A stretch of DNA of 64,000 nt from an uncultured Chloroflexus sp. (GCF_937129525.1 NZ_CAKZNK010000108.1:1-64000); one strand, 5' to 3'. Shown: positions 26,750 to 36,947, counted from the first letter of the stretch. The notes: generated by a model from the sequence alone, not told the origin. Translations and numbers: made by a program.

Positions 26750-28507
26750 TTAACGCGCTGCTATTGCCAGCGCAATACCGGTTGCCCGATACAACGGCCA
26801 TTCAGCTTGTGGCGCGCAACTGACGATAATTGCGCCGTCGCCGATCCGGGCAACTCCGGCAATGGCACTACCGTTGGCCGCCTGACCAGTAAAGGTTATC
26901 AAACGGCTACCATCAGGGAGCCGATACGGTGCCTCTGCCTGGGTTACTGTCACCCAATCGGCTACAAGCTGCGGCCACGTCGTTTCATCAACCGCTGCCG
27001 GATCGATCACCGCGCGTCGCCCAACCAATCGGCCATTACCAACGGCCACCAGCTCATCAACCTGCGTCGCCGGTAACACCTCCCAATCAGCGGGAAACAT
27101 CACTGCTCCCGTTTCCATCTGCGCTGTCGCCCAACCGGCTGGCGCCCAAATCAACGGACTGGCGTAATCGACCAGCGTAGTCAGACGACGTTGTGGCTCT
27201 CCCTGCGGCGATAACTGCCAGATTTCGCCAGCGGTCGTTTCGGCATAGAGGGGCGCATTTCGATCGGCGTCTGGATTCCATGCTGATGGCACTATTACCG
27301 CCAGCGCATTGCCATCGGGTGACCACGCCGCAGCAGTGACACGCGGAATCCGAGCCGTCAACTGACCGCGCAACGTCAGATCACCACCCGGCAACATTTC
27401 CCGTCGCTCGCCTTGCAAAGCTATGATACTCAGCGACCAGACATCATATCCGGTAAAGCCACGCGCATCACTGAAATTGTATTCAACTGACGCCAACGTC
27501 TGGCCATCAGGCGCAAAAGCCGGCGGACGATGCCAGCCGGCGCCGGCCAGAGCTGGCACGCCGCCCCCTTCACTGCTGCCGGCGATCATGGTCAGGTTGA
27601 TGTCAACCAGCGCCTGATAGCCCAAAAATCGCTGATAAGCAACCTGGCGCGCATCGGGAGACCAGGTCGGCCCATACACCAGATAACCTTGCCGGGGCGA
27701 ACCATCGGCAGTCGCGAAGTTCCAGGCATTCGCGCCGGCGCGATTGATCAGGCGGATTGCATTGGTTTGACCGGGAAAGGGCAAGAAATCGGGTTGCATT
27801 GCCGGCGATGTGGTATATGCGAGGCGACGGCCATCAGGCGCGAAAACCGGGTCACAACCGGGACCAATTTCACGTTCGCTAGCAGTCGGCAGATCCACGA
27901 TGTAAACTGTCGCTGTGGCGCACCAGCGACTCCAGCGTTCCCAATCAAGCGGCAAAGTCGGCGGATCATCCGCCGCGGCAAAGGCCAGCGATAAGCCATC
28001 GGGCGCCCAGCTCATGCCATAGACGGCGCGACCACTCACCAGCGTTCGAGTCTCGCCATCATCACGACTGATAATGCTCACTGCCTGGCCGTAAGCGACG
28101 GCAATTTGCCGACCGGCAGCATCAACCGCCACATCGCGCGCCTCGGCAGCCAGCACCCGCTCGCGGCCATTGGCCGGATCGAGCGCAATCAGCGCCCCGT
28201 TTCGCGTGAAGAGCACCTCAGCCGGATAAGACGGCGCAACAATAGACGGCTGCGCCACCTGGGTGGGCGAGGCTGGCGGCGTGGTCGGAGAGGCCGGCAG
28301 TGCGGTTGGAGAAGCTGCCGGCGCGGTCGGAGAGGCCGGCGGCGTAGCTGGCGTCAATGTTGGCACAGCCGTCGGTAACGTAATGGTAGCCGTCGCTGTT
28401 ATATTTGGCGATGCGAGCGGCGCCGACGGCGTTTCTGCCGGCAGGTCAGACACCGCGCCGCATCCGACAAGGATGGCCAGACAGAATATCCAGAGACGCT
28501 GCAACAT
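26750..28507 (-). CDS. Beta-propeller (TolB-like) lipoprotein
   Basis: 585 aa. N-terminal lipoprotein signal with lipobox LVGC, so it should be lipid-anchored on the outer face of the membrane. A Thr/Pro/Ala-rich linker (~25-80, repeated ASPT units) follows, then WD40/TolB-type blades with recurrent motifs (MSWAPDGLSLAFA, PVFAPDGRRLAYT, PTWSPDARQVAYQ, AAWSPDGNALAV). A non-propeller region of about 100 residues ends the protein. Binding partner unknown; no tol-pal genes nearby. ATG at 28507 or the adjoining GTG at 28510 is the start. Confidence 0.82.
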   Translation of the reverse strand: MLQRLWIFCLAILVGCGAVSDLPAETPSAPLASPNITATATITLPTAVPTLTPATPPASPTAPAASPTALPASPTTPPASPTQVAQPSIVAPSYPAEVLFTRNGALIALDPANGRERVLAAEARDVAVDAAGRQIAVAYGQAVSIISRDDGETRTLVSGRAVYGMSWAPDGLSLAFAAADDPPTLPLDWERWSRWCATATVYIVDLPTASEREIGPGCDPVFAPDGRRLAYTTSPAMQPDFLPFPGQTNAIRLINRAGANAWNFATADGSPRQGYLVYGPTWSPDARQVAYQRFLGYQALVDINLTMIAGSSEGGGVPALAGAGWHRPPAFAPDGQTLASVEYNFSDARGFTGYDVWSLSIIALQGERREMLPGGDLTLRGQLTARIPRVTAAAWSPDGNALAVIVPSAWNPDADRNAPLYAETTAGEIWQLSPQGEPQRRLTTLVDYASPLIWAPAGWATAQMETGAVMFPADWEVLPATQVDELVAVGNGRLVGRRAVIDPAAVDETTWPQLVADWVTVTQAEAPYRLPDGSRLITFTGQAANGSAIAGVARIGDGAIIVSCAPQAEWPLYRATGIALAIAAR

Positions 28508-28581
28508 CACGATCACGTCCTTCCTGTGAAAGAGAAGTCCCTTGTTATCATGATGAACGTGATCAACCGTTTGTTCCGCGC

Positions 28582-28662
28582 AACGCAACGATACGGCAAT
28601 TGAACGAAATGCAGTCAGCTCAAGGCAAAGAATGCGCCAACTACGCGCCGCATCGTTGCGTT
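28582..28662. repeat. Long-spaced 11-bp inverted repeat
   Basis: AACGCAACGAT (28582-28592) and ATCGTTGCGTT (28652-28662) are perfect inverted copies 59 bases apart, in the gap between the foldase stop and the propeller lipoprotein start. Could fold as a long-loop terminator or be a paired protein site. Confidence 0.45.
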
Positions 28663-28675
28663 ATTGCGATGATTG

Positions 28676-29614
28676 TTATTGCTGGGTCAACGTTGCCACA
28701 TCGACGAGAATCTCGATCTGGCCGGCACTTTCCGCAGTGCTCCGCAACTCGGCTACCCATGGCAAGAAGGTAGCGTTGAACGCCTCCTGACCGGCAGGGG
28801 TATCGAGCAAATTCCGATCATCGAACGACCGCACTTCTGGCCCCTCAAGCACCTCAATGATATGCCAGCCGTAATCGGTTTGTACCAACCGTAGCTCGCC
28901 GGGCTGCATGCTAAAGATTGCTTCCTCAAACGGTTCAACATACACACCGCGCGGCGCCCAACCTAGATCGCCGCCTTGCGCCGCCGACCCTGGATCGTCC
29001 GAACGCGCCCGTGCCAGCGCAGCGAAATCGCCGCCATTTTGCAACTCAGTCAGAATCGCTTCGGCTGTTTCCTTGCGGCTCTCAGCTTCATCGGGTGTAG
29101 CCGCCACCAGGATATGGCGCGCGCGCACCTGTTCGGCAGTGGTGTGCTTCAGCAGCATCTGCTCAATCAGTTGATCGCGGCCCAACAACCGGCGTAGCTC
29201 CGCTTCATCGGCAATCTTGTTGCTTTGCAAAAAGGCGACAAATTGCGTCTCATCACCACCGGCCTGCGCCAGGCGCAACTGCTCAACCTGACCATCGATC
29301 AGCGTTTCATCAATAGTCGCTCCTGATTGCAATGCTGCCTGAATCACCAGCTCGACATCGATCATCTGATCGAGCAGGGCCTGCGGATCGGCGCCGGGCA
29401 AATAAAAACGATCAAAATCTTGCCGCAAGATATATCCATTACCGACGCGAGCAATGGCGCCTTCTGGCGCCGATGATTCCCCTGGCGTCGTCGGCGCACT
29501 GCTTGTAGGCACACCGGCAACTGTCGGCCCAGTCGGCGCGCCGCATGCCGCCAGCATCAGACCGGCCACCAACACGACCCACACCGCGCGATAAAACCCC
29601 CATATTCGACTCAC
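28676..29614 (-). CDS. Parvulin-type peptidyl-prolyl isomerase lipoprotein (PrsA/SurA-like)
   Basis: 312 aa. Starts with a lipoprotein signal (WVVLVAGLMLAACG, lipobox LAAC), a Thr/Ser/Pro linker, a SurA_N-like helical region (~45-150), then a parvulin rotamase domain (~155-270; ARHILVAATPDEAES, GGDLGWAPRGVYVEPFEEA, YGWHIIEV). Likely assists folding of exported proteins outside the membrane. The GTG at 29614 is chosen because a strong GGAGAGGAG lies 7 bases upstream and the signal peptide then starts correctly; upstream ATGs (29647, 29830) would bury the signal. Confidence 0.88.
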   Translation of the reverse strand: MSRIWGFYRAVWVVLVAGLMLAACGAPTGPTVAGVPTSSAPTTPGESSAPEGAIARVGNGYILRQDFDRFYLPGADPQALLDQMIDVELVIQAALQSGATIDETLIDGQVEQLRLAQAGGDETQFVAFLQSNKIADEAELRRLLGRDQLIEQMLLKHTTAEQVRARHILVAATPDEAESRKETAEAILTELQNGGDFAALARARSDDPGSAAQGGDLGWAPRGVYVEPFEEAIFSMQPGELRLVQTDYGWHIIEVLEGPEVRSFDDRNLLDTPAGQEAFNATFLPWVAELRSTAESAGQIEILVDVATLTQQ

Positions 29615-30155
29615 ATCAAAGCTCCTCTCCAAACCAGACAGACGCATATTTTGCAATATGGTCATCCTACCACACATTGCGATACTATGCGGAGCAGGCA
29701 TCATCACCTTCATTATGGCGCGCCGATAGCAAATCCCTCGTGTGCGCCAGTAAAAATGATTGTGAGCCGCAGCTACTGTTTTGGTATGCTTCGATACGCC
29801 GGAACAATCCCAGCATGTAGATGCAGACATCCCTGCTGACCACCCGAATTGCCCTCTTTTCAGCCAGGGCAGGCAAGAGAGTGAGACGCAGACCGCGCCT
29901 GCGTGACCGGGCTTGCCGTCGATCCGCTCGCATATTCAATATGGCACGGTGAGCACACGTAGCGCGAGCGCAAGACATTGAGAACGTATAGCGAACTACG
30001 CTACGTTGCCTCCGCTTTCCCTCGCCATTGGTCAGCAACCAAACCACTATGCCAAAGTATGGTAAGATGGCGCGCTAGTGAAGGATTCATTGACGTCGTT
30101 GTGCCGGTCAACACCCGCCTTTTTGTGACAGGCAATCAATGTGGAGGAACAAACT
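29615..30155. other. 541-base divergent intergenic region with inverted repeats
   Basis: No frame here looks coding. It contains two copies of the CATATT/AATATG inverted repeat: 29645-29660 with a 4-base spacer and 29931-29943 with a 1-base spacer. It also holds a two-stem hairpin at 29872-29917 (GGCAAG...CTTGCC outside, ACGCAG...CTGCGT inside) and a TTGGT-CAGCA-ACCAA element at 30028-30042. These may be operators or an unannotated structured RNA. Promoters of the foldase and fabI must lie here but I could not place them. Confidence 0.55.
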
Positions 30156-30938
30156 ATGGGCCTGATGGAAGGCAAGAAGGGCCTGATTCTCGGTGTTGCC
30201 AATGATCGTTCCATCGCCTGGGGCATTGCGCAGGCATTACACCGCGAAGGGGCAACAATTGGTTTCACGTACCTCGGCGAAGCGCTCGAACGGCGCGTGC
30301 GTCCGCTCGCCGAAAGTCTCAACGCGCCACTCATCGAGCCATGCGATGTGTCCAGGGATGAAGATATTGCCGCTTTGATGGAACGAGCGCGTGAGACATT
30401 CGGACAGATCGACTTCCTCGTTCACGCTATCGCCTTCGCCAACAAAGAAGAACTGAGCGGCACTATTCTCAATACAACCCGCGAAGGTTTTCGCATCGCG
30501 CTTGAAATTAGCGCCTATTCGCTGATCGCGCTGGTCAAAGCTGCCGAACCACTCTTCGCGCCCAATGCCAGTGTGCTGACGCTGACATATCACGGCGCGC
30601 GCCAGGTGATCGGAAGCTATAACGTAATGGGTGTTGCAAAAGCTGCGCTCGAAGCCAGTGTCCGCTATCTGGCTGCCGGTCTCGGTCCGCGCGGGATCCG
30701 CGTCAACGCCATTAGCGCCGGCCCCATTCGCACGCTGGCTGCCAGCGGCATCTCTAACTTTCGCAGCCTGCACAAGCACTTTGCTGAATATGCGCCGCTG
30801 CGCCGCAATGTGACGATTGAAGATGTGGGCAACGCCGCTCTTTATCTCTGTTCGCCACTATCAGCAGGCGTTACCGGCGAGATTCACTACGTCGATGCCG
30901 GCTTTAACGCGATTGTGCCCGGTAGCAGTGAAGAGTAG
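30156..30938 (+). CDS. fabI: Enoyl-[acyl-carrier-protein] reductase (NADH)
   Basis: 260 aa atypical SDR carrying out the last reduction of type II fatty acid synthesis. FabI features: [13 protein letters not shown] cofactor loop, [11 protein letters not shown], first Tyr in LTYHGA, catalytic Tyr-x6-Lys in [12 protein letters not shown], and [13 protein letters not shown] substrate loop (target of triclosan-type inhibitors in relatives). ATG at 30156 follows GGAGG with 8 bases between; an ATG at 30141 is weaker. Confidence 0.95.
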   Translation: MGLMEGKKGLILGVANDRSIAWGIAQALHREGATIGFTYLGEALERRVRPLAESLNAPLIEPCDVSRDEDIAALMERARETFGQIDFLVHAIAFANKEELSGTILNTTREGFRIALEISAYSLIALVKAAEPLFAPNASVLTLTYHGARQVIGSYNVMGVAKAALEASVRYLAAGLGPRGIRVNAISAGPIRTLAASGISNFRSLHKHFAEYAPLRRNVTIEDVGNAALYLCSPLSAGVTGEIHYVDAGFNAIVPGSSEE

Positions 30939-30999
30939 CGGATTAGAAGGCTGTGTGCTACAATGGGCCAACAACCTGCATACTCGTGCGGAGGAGAGA

Positions 31000-31356
31000 A
31001 TGGTAGAGGTTGCAGTTGTCTCAACCAATGACGCGACCGCCAATCGACTGGCGGCCCTCGTACCGGCCAATGACTTCCGCGTAACAACTTGCCCACCCGA
31101 TGAGCTGCCAGCTCCACTGCCGGCACTGTTTATCGTGGCAATGCCTGCGCTTGCTTCGCCGGAAGAGCAGTTGATCGAGCGTCTCCGCGCTGATGAGACG
31201 ACAGCCAATCTGCCGATTGTGATAGTCAGCGACCTGCCGATGAATGAGTTACAATCGGTGCCCTACGCCAGTGATTGGACGATTGCCATCGTGCCTGAAC
31301 CGGTCGAGTCAACTGTGCTGGTAGATACGATCAATTTTTTGCTCGGTCGGGGATGA
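31000..31356 (+). CDS. Receiver-like protein lacking the phosphoacceptor
   Basis: 118 aa with the alpha/beta pattern of a CheY receiver. The strand that should end in the phosphoacceptor Asp reads LFIVAMPAL, with Ala47 in that place. The conserved late Lys before Pro is Glu (VPEPVES). So if it is a receiver it cannot be phosphorylated in the usual way and may signal by binding alone. Strong GGAGGAG precedes the ATG. It starts 61 bases after fabI on the same strand and ends at a strong terminator, so the two may form a small operon. Confidence 0.7.
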   Translation: MVEVAVVSTNDATANRLAALVPANDFRVTTCPPDELPAPLPALFIVAMPALASPEEQLIERLRADETTANLPIVIVSDLPMNELQSVPYASDWTIAIVPEPVESTVLVDTINFLLGRG

Positions 31357-31366
31357 CGAAATGAGC

Positions 31367-31394
31367 GGGGAAGAACGGTAGTCCGTTCTTCCCC
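31367..31394. terminator. Strong hairpin between fabI-side gene and nuoN
   Basis: Perfect 12-bp arms GGGGAAGAACGG and CCGTTCTTCCCC with a TAGT loop, followed on the plus strand by GTCTTTATT. It lies between converging genes and may end the nuo transcript too. Confidence 0.85.
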
Positions 31395-31437
31395 GTCTTT
31401 ATTGACCAACCTCCCACTTCAATGGCTGTATCTGCCT

Positions 31438-32907
31438 TTAGCCCCCTAACGCCACCAGCGACCGCTCGACCAGCGCAAAAACAGGTGCCGGGATCAAGCC
31501 GATACCAATTGTGCCAACCGCCGCAATCACGATATCGGCGGTCAGGCCACGATTCAGCGCAGGCTCCGGCTCGCCCTCTGGCTCGGTCATAAACATCCGG
31601 ATAATCACGCGCAGATAGAAGAAGGCTGCGATTGCGCTGGTCAAGACACCTACCAGCGCCAACCAGGGCAGACCGCCTTCCCAGGCGGCGGTCAACGCAT
31701 AGAATTTGGCCATAAATCCAGCCGTTGGCGGCACCCCGGCCAGCGAGAACATAAAGATGGCCATGGCCACGGCTAGCATCGGCTGACGTTGATACAATCC
31801 GGCAAAATCATCCAGGCGCCAGGCATTTTCGCCCTCATGCTCGAGCGCAATCAGCACGGCAAACGCGCCCAGATTGCTTAAGGCATAGACCAGTATATAG
31901 AAGATAAAGGCTTCTGGCCCGCGTTGTTCACCGGCTACCATCACGCCCAGCATCACATAGCCGGCATGACCGATGCTCGAATAGGCCAGCATGCGCTTGA
32001 CGTTCGTTTGCGCCACCGCACCCAGATTGCCGACCACCATTGTTAACGCCGTCAAGCCGGCCAACACCGGCAGCCAGTACTCATTAAGCGTTGGCAGCCC
32101 CTCAAAGAGCAGGCGTACCAGCGCAGCCAGCGCCCCTCCCTTAGTGCCAACACTCATGAACGCAGCAACCGGCGTCGGCGATCCCTCGTAGACATCCGGT
32201 GTCCACATATGGAAGGGAGCCAGCGCCACTTTAAAGGCGAAGGCGATCAACACCATTGCCGCTCCACCCAGCAATAGGGTGAGGTTGAGATCACCCAATA
32301 CACGACCGGCAGCATACGCGCCGATCTCGCTCAAGCGCGTCGAACCGGTTGCGCCAAAGATGAGAGCAATACCATAGACGAAAAATCCGGCGGCAAATGC
32401 GCCCAGCACCAGGTATTTCATCGCCGCCTCTTCCGAGGTCAGGCGAGGATACGCAAAACCGGTCAAGATGTAGAGCGTGATCGAGAGCGTCTCAATACCC
32501 AAAAAGAGCACTATCAGATCGGCGCCCTGCGCCAGCAAGATCATGCCGCTGACCGCAAACATGATCAGGGGGTAGTATTCACCTTGCTCGATCCCCTGAT
32601 TGGGTAGATATTCCAGCGACATGGCAATACTGAGTGCGCCAATCAGTAAGAAGACCCACGTCAGCGTCAGCGCAAAGGGATCAAGGCGCACCATGCCGCC
32701 AAATGTCGTGCCGGTCACTCCCCACAAGGGCAAGCCAACCAGGCCAGCGACGACCAGCCCGGCAATTGCAAGATAGCCGGTCAGTTTCTTGCGACCGTCG
32801 GGAATGAAGAAGACATCAACCAGCAATAAGACTGTTGCCCATGTCACCACTACCAACAGTGGCGCTATCAAACTCAGATCCACCGGCGGGATCGCCAATG
32901 ACTCCAT
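31438..32907 (-). CDS. nuoN: NADH-quinone oxidoreductase subunit N
   Basis: 489 aa, antiporter-like membrane subunit of complex I with about 14 hydrophobic segments. Carries the Proton_antipo_M core with the Lys-containing helices (AFKVALAPFHMWTPDVYEGS; MLAYSSIGHAGYVMLG). ATG at 32907 follows GAGGAGAG. Last gene of the nuo operon. Pumps protons in the membrane arm. Confidence 0.95.
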   Translation of the reverse strand: MESLAIPPVDLSLIAPLLVVVTWATVLLLVDVFFIPDGRKKLTGYLAIAGLVVAGLVGLPLWGVTGTTFGGMVRLDPFALTLTWVFLLIGALSIAMSLEYLPNQGIEQGEYYPLIMFAVSGMILLAQGADLIVLFLGIETLSITLYILTGFAYPRLTSEEAAMKYLVLGAFAAGFFVYGIALIFGATGSTRLSEIGAYAAGRVLGDLNLTLLLGGAAMVLIAFAFKVALAPFHMWTPDVYEGSPTPVAAFMSVGTKGGALAALVRLLFEGLPTLNEYWLPVLAGLTALTMVVGNLGAVAQTNVKRMLAYSSIGHAGYVMLGVMVAGEQRGPEAFIFYILVYALSNLGAFAVLIALEHEGENAWRLDDFAGLYQRQPMLAVAMAIFMFSLAGVPPTAGFMAKFYALTAAWEGGLPWLALVGVLTSAIAAFFYLRVIIRMFMTEPEGEPEPALNRGLTADIVIAAVGTIGIGLIPAPVFALVERSLVALGG

Positions 32908-33006
32908 CTTCTCTCCTCCTCGCCTGTGCCGGTGATATTCTGCAACTATTGGCACAGAGCGTCTCGTTGCCTCACCGCATGCTGGCCACCCGGCGCCAGG
33001 ATCGGC

Positions 33007-34584
33007 CTAACTGCCGGCTGCTTGCGCGATCAAATCAGCGACCAATGCTGCGACGCTATGTTGCATTCCGGCGAAGAAAAACGCCGGATAGACCCCGATT
33101 ACCACGATTGGAATGCTCAGCAGCGCAAAAGCGGTTAGTTCGCGCCGGTTGAGATCGGGCAGAGTGGCATTTGCCGGTTGCGAGACATCACCCATAAACA
33201 CCGACCGAAACAGCTTGAGCAGATACGCCGCTGCCAGCACAACTCCGCCAACGGCGAAGGCAACGTAGATCCAGCCCAGCAGCGGCGAGCGAAATGCGCC
33301 GGTGATGATGGTAAACTCGCCAACAAATCCGTTAAGCCCCGGCAAACCTGCCGACGAGAGCGCCACCAGCAGGCTGAAGGCGGCAAATACCGGCATCACC
33401 TTCCACAAACCGCCGTACTCGGCCAGTTCTCGTGTGTGTCGCCGCTCGTAGAGCACCCCTACCATCAAGAAGAGCGCGCTGGTGCTAAGCCCGTGATTAA
33501 CCATCTGGAGCAGAGCGCCGCTAATGCCTTCCGCATTGAGCGCAAAGATACCCAGCACGACAAAACCCATATGACTGACCGACGAATAGGCGACCAGCTT
33601 TTTCATATCAGACTGGGCAAAAGCCACCGCCGCGCCGTAGATAATCCCAATCACCGCCAGCACTGCCAGCGCCGGCGCAGCCCACTGCGACGCTGCCGGG
33701 AAGAGGGTGAGATTGTAGCGGATCATGCCGTAGCCACCCAGCTTGAGCAAGACGCCAGCCAGCACCACCGATCCAGCCGTTGGCGCTTCAACGTGGGCAT
33801 CGGGCAACCAGGTATGAAATGGCCAGAGGGGAACTTTGACCGCGAAGGCCAGAAAAAAGGCGCCAAACAATAATCGCTCGGTCGTGGTATCGAGCGTTAA
33901 CCTACCGGCGCGCAGATCGCTGACAAATTGGCTGAAGCTAAAGGTGCCGCGAAAACCCGGTTCAACCGCAGCAATCGCGTCACGATGCAGAATGTGCAAC
34001 GCAATCAGCGCCAGCAACATTAAGACTGAGCCGGCAAAGGTGTACAGAAAAAACTTGCGCGCCGCGTAAATGCGATTCTGGCTTCCCCAAATACCGATCA
34101 AAAAGGTCATTGGAATGAGCGTAAACTCCCAGAAGAGATAGAACAGCAAGAGATCCTGAGCCACAAAGACGCCAATCATGGCTGTCTGCAAGATCAGCAG
34201 CAGAATCTGGAAGTTACGCACATCTTTGTGGACCGAATCCCAGGTTGACAGCGTAACGATCGGCCCGAGAAACGTGGTCAACATCACCAGCCAGAGACTA
34301 ATCCCATCAATGCCCAGACTATATGTTGCCCCCACAATCGGCAGCCACGGCACTTCTTCAACGAACTGCATTACCGGTGGCGCGCCCACCACTGCCATCT
34401 GCATCGGATTGGTCTCAAAGCGCAGCGGCAGGAGTAGCGAGAGCAGGAACGTCGCGATCATCGTTGCCAGCGACACCTGGCGAGCCAGCCCGGCATTCGC
34501 GCGTGGAACGAATAAGAGCGCCAGCGCTCCGGCTGCCGGCAGCCAGAGGATGAGCGAGAGGAGCGGAAAGCCTAGCTGATTCAT
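33007..34584 (-). CDS. nuoM: NADH-quinone oxidoreductase subunit M
   Basis: 525 aa antiporter-like subunit. Conserved KVPLWPFHTWLPDAHVEAPT and KKLVAYSSVSHMGFVVLG segments identify it and hold the key Lys residues; the conserved Glu of the discontinuous helix region is in the LFYLFWEFTLIPM segment. GGGAGGG precedes the ATG. Lies between nuoL and nuoN, with about 100-base gaps on each side. Confidence 0.95.
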   Translation of the reverse strand: MNQLGFPLLSLILWLPAAGALALLFVPRANAGLARQVSLATMIATFLLSLLLPLRFETNPMQMAVVGAPPVMQFVEEVPWLPIVGATYSLGIDGISLWLVMLTTFLGPIVTLSTWDSVHKDVRNFQILLLILQTAMIGVFVAQDLLLFYLFWEFTLIPMTFLIGIWGSQNRIYAARKFFLYTFAGSVLMLLALIALHILHRDAIAAVEPGFRGTFSFSQFVSDLRAGRLTLDTTTERLLFGAFFLAFAVKVPLWPFHTWLPDAHVEAPTAGSVVLAGVLLKLGGYGMIRYNLTLFPAASQWAAPALAVLAVIGIIYGAAVAFAQSDMKKLVAYSSVSHMGFVVLGIFALNAEGISGALLQMVNHGLSTSALFLMVGVLYERRHTRELAEYGGLWKVMPVFAAFSLLVALSSAGLPGLNGFVGEFTIITGAFRSPLLGWIYVAFAVGGVVLAAAYLLKLFRSVFMGDVSQPANATLPDLNRRELTAFALLSIPIVVIGVYPAFFFAGMQHSVAALVADLIAQAAGS

Positions 34585-34709
34585 AACCCTCCCTCTTGGT
34601 GTGGCGCACCGGCAATCTGCGCGCCGACCGCCACCCCGGCCATCGCGTACCGGGCACAGGAATACACTACCGGTCTCAGACCATTTATCTGATCCCGTTC
34701 ACCCTGCGC

Positions 34710-36638
34710 CTAGCGGGCAAACCAGAGCATTACCCCAAGCACAAGCAAAACGCCAACCGTGAAGACGAGCGCGTAGGTGCGCACGTAGCCGGTTTGCAAC
34801 GCGCGCACACCATTGGCCAACCCGCCAAAGAATCGGCCAATGCCCATAACCAGGCCATCAACTCCTTGCGGATCGAAGACACGAGCCAGAAAGTTGGCCA
34901 GTTGCTCAAAACCGGCAACTACCGTGCGCTGGTAGAGTCGATCAAGATACCAGGCCTCTTCCATGCCCTCCCAGATGTCACCACTGTAGCGATAGGCCGG
35001 GTCTTTCCCGCCGATCTTGATTCTGGCTGCATTGGTGGTATAAACCCACCAGCCCAGATACCCGGTTCCCACGGCCCCTATCGTAGCTATCAACGCCAGC
35101 CAGATGTTAAACTCGCCGGCTTTCTCGTGCAGAACCGGTTCGAGCCAATCGGTCAGCCAGTGCAGCACCGGCAGATTAATCACACCGCCGATTACCGCAC
35201 CCACAGCCAGCACGATCAGCGGCACTGTCATAATCGCAGGGCTTTCGTGCGGATGGTAACCCGGATCGCGTTGCGTGCCGAAGAAGACTAACGCCACCTG
35301 CCGACCCATATAAAAGGCGGTCAACAGCGAGGTCAAGAAGAGGATGATGAAGATCGGGGTATGGCCGTGACTGATCGCGTGCGCCAGGATCTCATCTTTG
35401 CTCCAGAAGCCGGCTAACGGCACAATTCCGGCCAGCGCCAGCGCGCCGATGACATAGGTACGGAACGTTATCGGCATCGCGTCCTTCAACCCACCCATCC
35501 GCCGCATATCCTGCGTATCGTGGGTGCCGTGGATGACCGAACCGGCAGCGAGGAAGAGCAGCGCCTTGAAGATACCGTGGGTCAGGAGATGAAAGATGGC
35601 TGCTACATATGCACCCATCCCGCAAGCAGCCACCATAAAGCCCAACTGTGACACGGTACTGTAAGCCAGCACCCGTTTAATATCCCACTGCGCCATGGCC
35701 GCCGTGCCGGCCAGCAGCGCCGTCACGGCGCCGATCCAGGCCACCCAGCCCTGCGTCGTAAACGAAGCGGTAAAGAGCGCCTCAGTGCGCGCCATTAAAT
35801 AGACGCCACCAGTCACCATTGTTGCAGCGTGGATGAGCGCCGAAACGGGAGTAGGGCCAGCCATTGCGTCAGGCAGCCAGACGAAAAGGGGAAACTGCGC
35901 GCTCTTGCCGGTAGCGCCGATAAGCAAGAGAAATGAGATCGCCGTGCTGACAAAGATCGGCTGCCAGTCAGGGCCAATCCGCAAACCGGCAATATCGCTC
36001 ACCCGCTCGAGAAAACCAATCTGACCACCCTCGCCGTCACCGTAAAAATTCAACGTGCCGAAATAGGTAAAGACTGCCAGCATCGCCAGGATGAAGGCCG
36101 CATCGCCGATTCGATTGACGATAAACGCCTTGACCGCCGCCTCGCCAGCCGACTTACGCTCAAACCAAAACCCGATCAAGAGGAACGAACAGAGACCGAC
36201 ACCCTCCCAACCGAGGAAGAGCAGCAGGAGGTTGTTCGCCATCACGAGGAAAAGCATCATGGTGACGAACAGATTGAGGTAGGCGAAATAGCGCACCACC
36301 CGCGGATCACCGTGCATGTAGCCAATTGAGTAGATATGGATCAACGCGCCGACACCAGTGATCAACAGGGCCATTACCGCAGTGAGCGGATCGAACATAA
36401 TCGCAAATGGTACCCGGAAGCTGCCGGTATTGATCCACTCCCAGGCGGTGCTCACGATCCGTCGCTCTTCTGGTGGCATGCCGGCCAGCATTGCCACCGC
36501 GATCAGGGTAACCACAAATGCCGCCACCACCACGCCGCTTGCCACCAGACCGGCTTCGCGTTCGCGGCGAATGACAAAAACGTTTAAGAGAAAGCCAATA
36601 AATGGGAGCAGCGGAATCAACCAGATCAACAGTTCCAT
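34710..36638 (-). CDS. nuoL: NADH-quinone oxidoreductase subunit L
   Basis: 642 aa, the largest antiporter-like subunit, with the core GKSAQFPLFVWLPDAMAGPT and RVLAYSTVSQLGFMVAACG. The C-terminal extension after the core corresponds to the long lateral helix (HL) and terminal helix that brace the membrane arm. Starts 6 bases after the nuoK stop. Confidence 0.95.
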   Translation of the reverse strand: MELLIWLIPLLPFIGFLLNVFVIRREREAGLVASGVVVAAFVVTLIAVAMLAGMPPEERRIVSTAWEWINTGSFRVPFAIMFDPLTAVMALLITGVGALIHIYSIGYMHGDPRVVRYFAYLNLFVTMMLFLVMANNLLLLFLGWEGVGLCSFLLIGFWFERKSAGEAAVKAFIVNRIGDAAFILAMLAVFTYFGTLNFYGDGEGGQIGFLERVSDIAGLRIGPDWQPIFVSTAISFLLLIGATGKSAQFPLFVWLPDAMAGPTPVSALIHAATMVTGGVYLMARTEALFTASFTTQGWVAWIGAVTALLAGTAAMAQWDIKRVLAYSTVSQLGFMVAACGMGAYVAAIFHLLTHGIFKALLFLAAGSVIHGTHDTQDMRRMGGLKDAMPITFRTYVIGALALAGIVPLAGFWSKDEILAHAISHGHTPIFIILFLTSLLTAFYMGRQVALVFFGTQRDPGYHPHESPAIMTVPLIVLAVGAVIGGVINLPVLHWLTDWLEPVLHEKAGEFNIWLALIATIGAVGTGYLGWWVYTTNAARIKIGGKDPAYRYSGDIWEGMEEAWYLDRLYQRTVVAGFEQLANFLARVFDPQGVDGLVMGIGRFFGGLANGVRALQTGYVRTYALVFTVGVLLVLGVMLWFAR

Positions 36639-36644
36639 AGCCGG

Positions 36645-36947
36645 CTAGCCCTTCAATGTGCTGACTTCATCGACATCGGCTGTGCGCTTGGTGCGGAAGA
36701 TGGCAACCAGCAATGCCAGCCCAACCGCAACCTCAGCAGCGGCTACCGTGATCACGAAGAAGACGAGCACCTGCGCTTCAACCCCTAACTGTTCGCGAGC
36801 AAACGCCACCAGCGCCAGATTCGCCGCATTGAGCATCAACTCAACCGACATGAAGACTACGATTGCATTCCGGCGCAATAATACACCAAGCACACCAATG
36901 GTAAACAGGATCGCGCTGAGCAAGATATAGTACGACGTGGGCACCAT
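36645..36947 (-). CDS. nuoK: NADH-quinone oxidoreductase subunit K
   Basis: 100 aa, three transmembrane helices. The family glutamates are in [17 protein letters not shown] (helix 2) and [15 protein letters not shown] (helix 3), part of the hydrophilic axis for proton transfer. The ATG shares one base with the nuoJ stop (TGATG). GGAGG lies 8 bases upstream, inside nuoJ. Confidence 0.95.
   Translation of the reverse strand: MVPTSYYILLSAILFTIGVLGVLLRRNAIVVFMSVELMLNAANLALVAFAREQLGVEAQVLVFFVITVAAAEVAVGLALLVAIFRTKRTADVDEVSTLKG

Noticed and set aside
33178..33873. 231-residue frame opposite nuoM
   Set aside because: Full antisense overlap with a conserved gene; composition (His/Gln/Arg rich) typical of shadow frames.
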